Below the pieces are notes generated by a model. It saw only the letters and a program-made list of their open reading frames with translations. It ran no database searches and was not told where the DNA came from. The position numbers and the translations under genes were made by a program. Positions 58,126 to 64,000 of a stretch of DNA of 64,000 nt are shown here, piece by piece. Position 1 is the stretch's first letter. Every line of letters starts with the position of its first letter. Source of the stretch: Cristatella mucedo (taxonomy: Eukaryota > Bryozoa > Phylactolaemata > Cristatellidae). The stretch lies in the NCBI GenBank assembly GCA_009760855.2, contig WPIO01000102.1, positions 1,302,001 through 1,366,000 on the forward strand, written 5' to 3'.

Positions 58126-58895
58126 TTTTTTCTATTCATTAATTTACCTTATTTTATAAGGGATTTATTCATATATATTATAGCTATTTTTTAGTTTTAA
58201 TAATTGCTGCTATGTTGTGCGGATGGCTGTTGGATCGCATTATTTCGTGAATTTTTTGTTGATATTTTTTTGGTTGGGTATTTATTGTCTGTTTTGATTT
58301 TTTTTCTTTATAAAATGCTTGCTGCTTAATTTTGTTGCAGTTTGATTGGACTCGTTATTTCGCTGTTGGTGTTGTTTTTTATATTCTTGCGATGGCCGTG
58401 TAGGTCATGGTTGTTGCTCGATTTTTTTTGTCGCCATTGAGATAGACAATGTTGCTTTTTTGTGCTTTATGTTATCAGCTACGCAAAAACTCTAGCACAA
58501 TCCAAATATTTATATATAGTTTTATCATTTTGCTTGACTGTGAGATTTTATAGTGATTGTTGAATTGAAATATTTTTTCGAAGATTGCGTTATTAAAAAA
58601 ATATCCCCCCTCGGCTCTTGTTAATTCCTAAATTATGTCAATTATTTGGTGCGGTGACGAGTGAGAAATTATTGCTGGTTCTGGAAATGCAATTCATGCG
58701 GCAGTTTTGTCTTGGGCGTGAAAATTTAATGAAGATTGAGTCAAATTTGTCTGATGTGGTGTGATTATGTTTATTAATATGCTGCATTATCAATCTATCA
58801 CTTTTGTATTTTTTGCAGCGATATGGTTGATTGTGCCGATATGAAGCAACTCTTGCATTTGTAAAAATCAATGTGGATGTGTTGTGTGATTTTAT
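58126..58895. other. Spacer between tRNA-Val and mrpC
   Basis: About 770 bases without a supported gene. It is T-rich on the plus strand up to 58600. A minus-strand 77-codon frame at 58638-58871 has no motif. Confidence 0.45.
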
Positions 58896-59219
58896 TTAAT
58901 GCCTTTTATTTTCATTGTCGCAACTTTCCTCGACTTTATTTATTTGCACAACCAGCATTAGAGCTATTGCTGTTACGGAAACTCCAACCACTATTGCAGT
59001 TAGCATTAAAACCTGTGGTACTGGATTGACGTAGGTTGCATTTTTTTGATAAATTGGCGCCAGTCGATTATGTTGATATCCAACTGCAACATAAAGAAGA
59101 ATTGTTGCGGTTTGAATGATTCCCAGCGATATTATTGCCCTTATGTAATTTTTATGCTTAATTATGCCGTGCAAACCAACCCCAAATAAAATTGAGTATA
59201 GAATGTATATTGTTGACAT
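58896..59219 (-). CDS. MrpC/NuoK-like antiporter subunit
   Basis: 107 residues with three membrane segments. NPVPQVLMLTAIVVGVSVTAIALMLVV matches the C subunit of Mrp-type Na+/H+ antiporters (typically PQALVLTAIVIG), the homolog of complex I NuoK. True NuoK has two conserved glutamates in the helices which I do not see here, so MrpC is preferred. It starts 3 bases after the uvrD stop; other Mrp genes are not adjacent, but an MrpD-like gene is at 43644-45122. Confidence 0.8.
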   Translation of the reverse strand: MSTIYILYSILFGVGLHGIIKHKNYIRAIISLGIIQTATILLYVAVGYQHNRLAPIYQKNATYVNPVPQVLMLTAIVVGVSVTAIALMLVVQINKVEESCDNENKRH

Positions 59220-59222
59220 ATA

Positions 59223-61403
59223 TTAAGCTGCTTTTTTTATGAATTTATGGTGAATTAGGCGTTTTTCCGTGCTGTCAAAGTGCACCTCCAAATAGTGACC
59301 CATGCTTTTAATCACAGTTCCCAACCCAAAAGAGTTATGCTCTATTCTTGCTCCGGCTGCAAAATAGTGTTTTGCCATCTGAGATTCAATGGCGGCACGT
59401 TCTTCAAATTCATCTCTAAAGTTATCTTTCTTGACATTGAATGTTTCTGATTGATAGCTGTGAGATTCGGTTGGCGCTAGGTCGCTAACATCAATACTAC
59501 CATAGGCATCGTTTTTTATTTCTTGAATAAATCTTGATCTGACGCAATCTTGCCATTTTCCATAAACAAGCCTTCTGGTTGCGTGAGTTATTGTTAGATT
59601 TTTTTTAGCACGAGTTATGGCTACATAGGCCAATCTTCTTTCTTCTTCTAGGCCGGCATCGCCACCTTCCTCAACAGATCTTCCGCTGGGAAAAATCCCT
59701 TCCTCCCATCCTGGTAAAAAAGTTTTATCAAATTCCAAACCCTTGGCAGCATGAATGGTTGAAATTAATGCTGCATTTTGATCTGGATTTCCATCTTTAG
59801 AATTAAACAGCGCTACATGCTCTAAAAATTCTGCCATCGATTGAAATTGAGACAATGAAGAAACGAATTCTTTTAAATTTTCAACCTTGTTTTTATTGGA
59901 TTCATCGGCCTCTGATTCCATAATTAACATCTCCATATAACCAGAATTTTCTATCACCATTTCAGTTATTTGCGCCAAGGTGCAAGATTCATCCCAAGCT
60001 AATTTTCGCCATTTATCAAGATTGTCTAGTAGTTCTTTTAACGCGAGATTGCTTTTTTTGCCAAAATGATTTTTTGTAACCAAATACCTTAAGCTAGTAA
60101 CAATTGGCTCTTGTTTCGAGTGTGACTGCTCTATCAAATCTGACCAGCTTTTGTCTCCAACTCCTCTTTTTGGTACATTTATAATTCTTTCTAACGCTGG
60201 TTGATCAACATCAGAATAAATAACTCTAAGATAGGCTATTATATCTTTTATTTCCTTGCGATCGTAAAATTTTATGCCATCCACTATGTTGTAGGGAACA
60301 TTGGCCTTGGTTAGACCTTCTTCTATAGCTCTGGTTTGAAAAGACGCTCTAATAAGAATAGCGATGCTTTCATCTGGAAATTCTGCCATATGCTTTTTAA
60401 TTGCCCTTGCAATTACATTTGCTTCCTCTGCTCCATCGTAAGTTTTTATTAGCTTTACAACATTTCCCATTCCACCATTAGAGCGCAGGTTTTTGCCGTA
60501 TCTACTTTTATTGTTGGATATAACGCTCATGGCAACATTTAAAATATGGCCAGTTGAGCGATAGTTTTGTTCCAATTTGATTACAGTGGGGGATGGAAAA
60601 TGTTCACCAAATTTTAATATATTGGAAACATCGGCACCGCGCCAGCTATAGATAGATTGATCCTCGTCGCCAACGCAACAGATATTTTGGTGTCCAGAGG
60701 CGATTAGTCTTAGTAGATTGTTTTGTATGGTGCTGGTGTCTTGATATTCGTCTACCATTATGTATCTAAACATTTCTCTTACTTCGTTTAAGATTACTTG
60801 GTTGTTTTTAAGTAAATTGACTAAATGCAGAATTATGTCATCAAAATCTACTAAATTAAAAGATTTTAACTGCTCTTGATATGTTCGGTAAAGATTTTCT
60901 ACATCCAGCCCTCTGCCTTTTTGTGAGGAAATTTTATCTGTTTCATAGTAATTAATACCCTTATCTTTTAGGCCAGAAATTATAAAAGCTAACAACTTGG
61001 TTGGGTGCTTTTTTTCGTCTAATTCTAGGCTTTTGGAGATTTGATTTAAAATTTTGGACTGCTCATCGGCATCTATTATTACAAAATTATCACTCAGTCC
61101 TGCAGCTACGTGGTGCGTGCGCAGTAGCCTGACGCAGAGAGAATGAAATGTGCCTATCCAAATTCCTTGCAGATTGTTGGTCATGAAGTTAAGTCTTTCC
61201 TTGATGGATTTTGCTGCTTTGTTGGTAAAAGTTGTGGCCAAGATTTGATCTGGCCTTGCCAGTCCAGATTCTATTATATGTACAATTCTAGATATTAAAA
61301 CCTTTGTTTTTCCGGTTCCGGCTCCTGCCAAAATTAGCAAAGGACCATCAACTGAACAAACAGCCTGTAGTTGTTGTTGGTTTAATTCTTCCATGAAGCT
61401 CAT
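59223..61403 (-). CDS. uvrD: ATP-dependent DNA helicase UvrD/PcrA
   Basis: Superfamily 1 3'-5' helicase for nucleotide excision and mismatch repair. 726 residues, family length. Motifs: Q-motif LNQQQLQAV, I GAGTGKT, Ia TFTNKAAKSIKER, II VDEYQDTS, III GDEDQSIYSWRGAD, IV EQNYRST, V STIHAAKGLEFDKTFLPGWEEGIFP and VI YVAITRAKKNL. The C-terminus has a Tudor-like domain (about 675-725), as in PcrA. It is cotranscribed with the mrpC gene by position only. Confidence 0.96.
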   Translation of the reverse strand: MSFMEELNQQQLQAVCSVDGPLLILAGAGTGKTKVLISRIVHIIESGLARPDQILATTFTNKAAKSIKERLNFMTNNLQGIWIGTFHSLCVRLLRTHHVAAGLSDNFVIIDADEQSKILNQISKSLELDEKKHPTKLLAFIISGLKDKGINYYETDKISSQKGRGLDVENLYRTYQEQLKSFNLVDFDDIILHLVNLLKNNQVILNEVREMFRYIMVDEYQDTSTIQNNLLRLIASGHQNICCVGDEDQSIYSWRGADVSNILKFGEHFPSPTVIKLEQNYRSTGHILNVAMSVISNNKSRYGKNLRSNGGMGNVVKLIKTYDGAEEANVIARAIKKHMAEFPDESIAILIRASFQTRAIEEGLTKANVPYNIVDGIKFYDRKEIKDIIAYLRVIYSDVDQPALERIINVPKRGVGDKSWSDLIEQSHSKQEPIVTSLRYLVTKNHFGKKSNLALKELLDNLDKWRKLAWDESCTLAQITEMVIENSGYMEMLIMESEADESNKNKVENLKEFVSSLSQFQSMAEFLEHVALFNSKDGNPDQNAALISTIHAAKGLEFDKTFLPGWEEGIFPSGRSVEEGGDAGLEEERRLAYVAITRAKKNLTITHATRRLVYGKWQDCVRSRFIQEIKNDAYGSIDVSDLAPTESHSYQSETFNVKKDNFRDEFEERAAIESQMAKHYFAAGARIEHNSFGLGTVIKSMGHYLEVHFDSTEKRLIHHKFIKKAA

Positions 61404-61532
61404 GTTTTTGTTTTAAAGTTTATTTGTTAAAAAATAATATTTTTTGTGATTTGTAAAAAAACTTGCTTTTTTATGACTAGGTACTTCATTGCAATCCAAA
61501 GCCCAGATGCTTTGCCGTTATTATCGTTCATT

Positions 61533-62018
61533 ATGTTGGTTTTTTTTAGAATTAAAAAATTCACCTTGGCTTCATTGTTGCTGTTGTGTTTAAATTGCAA
61601 CATAAACTTGATGGTTAGTTGTTCCGAAGTGCGAGCCGACACTAATTACGCAGGAACTTTGACTGATGGGGAGTTGGCTAAAAGACGCCTTGTTGAAACA
61701 AATGGCATTGCCGCAATGTTGTGTAAATTTGTCTCTCTTTTAAAAACAGATATTGCTAAAATTGTAATAGCTTTTATGATTTTTTCTATGGGAATAGGAA
61801 CTTATTTGGGTAAGTTGACCTTTGGTATGTTGGTTTCTTTTTGTTTGGGTTTGATGATATTTTTTGCCGCGGAGTCTGTTTTTGTTTTAATGGCACCCTA
61901 TTCGGATATTTCTGAAGGTTGTGATTGTAAGCAAAAATTAGCTATGGGACCAGATAGTGCCGGAGGTCATACGCTTATTGATACCAAGCTTAATAAAGAT
62001 TGTACAGTTAAGCCATAA
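61533..62018 (+). CDS. virB2: TrbC/VirB2-like type IV secretion pilin
   Basis: 161 residues from ATG 61533 (the frame is open to 61446). A signal peptide spans about 1-38, ending near VRA. The mature protein has LCKFVSLLKTDIAKIVIAF, then MGIGTYLGKLTFGMLV and GLMIFFAAES, two membrane helices separated by a GK-containing turn, the pattern of VirB2/TrbC pilins. It is divergent from uvrD and 11 bases before ftsK. Rickettsiales genomes often have several scattered virB2 genes. A polar, Cys-containing C-terminal tail of about 40 residues is extra. Assignment rests on pattern. Confidence 0.7.
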   Translation: MLVFFRIKKFTLASLLLLCLNCNINLMVSCSEVRADTNYAGTLTDGELAKRRLVETNGIAAMLCKFVSLLKTDIAKIVIAFMIFSMGIGTYLGKLTFGMLVSFCLGLMIFFAAESVFVLMAPYSDISEGCDCKQKLAMGPDSAGGHTLIDTKLNKDCTVKP

Positions 62019-62029
62019 TTAAATCAAAT

Positions 62030-64000
62030 ATGAAAAGCTCCAGAATACCAGTTAAAAGAAGTTTTGTTGATGAAGATTTGATTCCATCAGTAGAGAACTA
62101 CTCCGCTCCATCTGCACCACAACAAAAGAAAAACTATCAGACAATATATGGAGTTTTTTTGCTGATTGGTGCTATTTTTTTGGCAGTTTCTTTGCTTTCT
62201 TATAATGCAAATGATAGCTGCATAAATGTTTCTAGTGATGAAAAAATCAGAAATATTGGTGGCAGCTATGGGGCTTTAGTTGCAGATTTGCTTTTACAAT
62301 TGCTTGGATTTGGCTCTGGTGTTTTGGTGTGTATTGTGGCTGTTTGGGCCGTTGCAGTTATTGCAAAAGTGGAAATTTCCTTTATGTGGCTTCGCATGCC
62401 GGCCATGCTGCTTTCTGCCTGCTCCATAAGTGGTCTTTTTGGCATGTTTACTGGTTATAATTTTGCCAAACAAATGTTGCCTGGTGGTTATATAGGCTTC
62501 TTCTTACAAGATAAAATGTCTCATATGTTTGGGGCTTTTATATCTGTTTTGATATATATCGCTAGTTTTATTTTTTTTGGTTACTGCAGTATAGGCATAG
62601 ATAGAGAGAGATTTGCAAGAATTAACGATTTATTTGTATTTTTAGGCAGGTGGTTTGGTAAATTGGTGGCATTTTTTGGGGTTATATTCAGAATTATTAC
62701 GCTGCAGTTTATTTTTGATATCTTTTCCAACAGAAAAAAAATTATGATCATGGCAAAAGAGGTTTTGGTTGCAGATGAGCCGCAGCCCGTCAAAAGGTCA
62801 AGAGCCATGAAAACTTCCGTTTCGTCTAATTTTAATGCTGCCATCAAAGATTCTGATGACGAGCCGGAAATTTTTTACGGCACACCTCGCAGTGGAGACA
62901 GGATGATAGAGGTGGAAAAGATGGAAAAATCTGGAACTCTAGAAAAAACAATACCTGCATCTGCCGCTCCGATGGATAAATCATATAAAGTGCCAAGTGT
63001 GGAATTGTTGAAAAAAATAAGCGGCGACATGCAGCTTCCCACTCGTCAACAGATAGATCAAAAGGTTGCTTCTTTAATTAAGGCTCTTGCCGATTTTGGA
63101 ATTAAGGGCAAAATAGTGCATTATCACGTTGGTCCGGTTGTAACTCTTTACGAACTTCAGCCTCAGGCCGGAACCAAGGCATCTAGGGTGGTTGGTTTGG
63201 CGGCCGATATAGCAAGAACCATGCAGGTTGTTTCCGTAAGAATTTCTGCCGTTCCTGGTAAGGATGTTTTGGGAATCGAGCTGCCAAATAAAACTAGACA
63301 GCCAGTTTCTTTTAGGCACCTAATAGAGTCTAATGATTACATCAACACAACTTCTGCCATACCAATTATATTGGGTAAAAATATTATGGGCGAGCCGGTA
63401 ATTGCAGATCTAACCAAAATGCCGCACTTATTAATTGCAGGAACAACTGGTTCCGGTAAGTCTGTGGGTATGAATACCATGATTCTCTCTATTTTGTATA
63501 AAATGTCGCCAGAGAATTGTAAATTTATTATGATCGATCCAAAGATGCTTGAGTTTTCCATGTACGATGGCATTCCACATCTTTTAACTCCCGTAATTAC
63601 CGATCCAAAAAAAGCTATTTTGGCTCTTAAGTGGGTGGTTGGGGAGATGACGAAGCGTTATAGACTAATGTCTAATTTGGGAGTTAGAAACATAAATGGA
63701 TATAACGATAAAGTTGCAATTGCTAAAATGAGAGGCGGACAGATAGTTAGGGAGGTTGAGGTTGGATATGAAGAAGATGGTAGTGTGATAACGGAAAAAA
63801 TTTCAGTTGAAGCAAAAACAATGTCCTACATAGTTGTCGTTATAGATGAAATGGCAGATTTAATGTTGGTTGCTGGCAAGGAAATTGAATCTCTTGTTCA
63901 GCGTTTGGCTCAGATGGCTAGGGCGGCTGGAATTCACTTGGTCATGGCAACGCAAAGACCATCCGTAGATGTTATTACTGGTGTGATTAAGGCAAATTTT
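62030..64000 (+). CDS. ftsK: DNA translocase FtsK, 5' part
   Basis: Septal membrane-anchored AAA+ DNA pump that clears the chromosome and acts on dif/XerCD at division. 657 codons are present and the frame is open at the window edge, so the gene continues. Four membrane segments lie within about residues 40-200, followed by a short linker and the FtsK alpha domain (HYHVGPVVTLYE). Walker A GTTGSGKS is at 471-478, Walker B VVVIDEMADLM around Asp606, then RAAGIHLVMATQRPS. The C-terminal gamma domain is outside. The linker is short compared with E. coli, as in most alphaproteobacteria. Confidence 0.96.
   Translation, partial: MKSSRIPVKRSFVDEDLIPSVENYSAPSAPQQKKNYQTIYGVFLLIGAIFLAVSLLSYNANDSCINVSSDEKIRNIGGSYGALVADLLLQLLGFGSGVLVCIVAVWAVAVIAKVEISFMWLRMPAMLLSACSISGLFGMFTGYNFAKQMLPGGYIGFFLQDKMSHMFGAFISVLIYIASFIFFGYCSIGIDRERFARINDLFVFLGRWFGKLVAFFGVIFRIITLQFIFDIFSNRKKIMIMAKEVLVADEPQPVKRSRAMKTSVSSNFNAAIKDSDDEPEIFYGTPRSGDRMIEVEKMEKSGTLEKTIPASAAPMDKSYKVPSVELLKKISGDMQLPTRQQIDQKVASLIKALADFGIKGKIVHYHVGPVVTLYELQPQAGTKASRVVGLAADIARTMQVVSVRISAVPGKDVLGIELPNKTRQPVSFRHLIESNDYINTTSAIPIILGKNIMGEPVIADLTKMPHLLIAGTTGSGKSVGMNTMILSILYKMSPENCKFIMIDPKMLEFSMYDGIPHLLTPVITDPKKAILALKWVVGEMTKRYRLMSNLGVRNINGYNDKVAIAKMRGGQIVREVEVGYEEDGSVITEKISVEAKTMSYIVVVIDEMADLMLVAGKEIESLVQRLAQMARAAGIHLVMATQRPSVDVITGVIKANF

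Noticed and set aside
1-64000. CRISPR array
   Set aside because: No series of regularly spaced short identical repeats was seen; the repeats found are two- or three-copy and long or irregular.

Overview
The window looks like chromosome from an AT-rich, reduced alphaproteobacterium, most likely a host-associated lineage of the Rickettsiales/Holosporales type. Pointers are 5-aminolevulinate synthase (C4 haem pathway), an NDUFA12-type complex I accessory subunit, complex I and Mrp-type antiporter genes scattered singly, a lone VirB2-like pilin, an exported ankyrin-repeat protein, pyruvate dehydrogenase E1 beta, and low coding density (by a rough hand sum about three quarters of the window, pseudogenes included). 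I cannot place it below class with certainty.

Layout. 1-5.9 kb is the most disturbed part: a degenerate three-copy repeat, an EF-G gene (fusA) with an internal stop, a duplicated copy of its 3' end, and a type II restriction-modification pair whose methyltransferase is wrecked while the endonuclease frame is open. 5.9-13.8 kb (minus strand) carries uvrA, feoA-feoB and a small membrane protein with gpmI. 14.6-25.7 kb (mostly plus) carries lon, a GST, a lone GspF/PilC protein, mraZ, tuf with a clear terminator, a divergent NDUFA12/dsbB pair and a tiny Cys/Asp/His-rich peptide. 26-30.3 kb is a minus-strand cluster lolC/E - phosphohexomutase - yraN - hemA. 30.7-34.4 kb has nuoJ, a HAD phosphatase and an mtaB with a long insertion. 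34.5-42.2 kb is one long plus-strand operon-like run: cysQ, two membrane-anchored CxxC proteins, a small ORF, mlaF, comEC, gap, mlaC, yebC. 43.6-53.4 kb has an MrpD-like protein, PEBP, dnaJ, a PEGA-like lipoprotein, pdhB, a 737-residue low-complexity protein and the ankyrin protein. 53.7-56 kb is a decayed hydantoinase/DUF917 operon. 56.3-64 kb holds glyA, tRNA-Val, mrpC, uvrD/pcrA, the virB2-like gene and the 5' part of ftsK.

Themes. Envelope maintenance (Lol, Mla), disulfide/thiol chemistry (DsbB, two CxxC proteins), partial central metabolism (gap, gpmI, pdhB, glyA) and repair (UvrA, UvrD) are kept, while decay is visible as pseudogenes (methyltransferase, hyuA, DUF917) and as gene fragments copied beside their parents (fusA tail, yebC fragment). 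The most unusual points are the orphaned intact restriction endonuclease, the interrupted fusA, the roughly 120-residue insertion in MtaB, the MrpD-like subunit with Gln at the usual TM5 Glu, and several unrecognised small or low-complexity secreted candidates.
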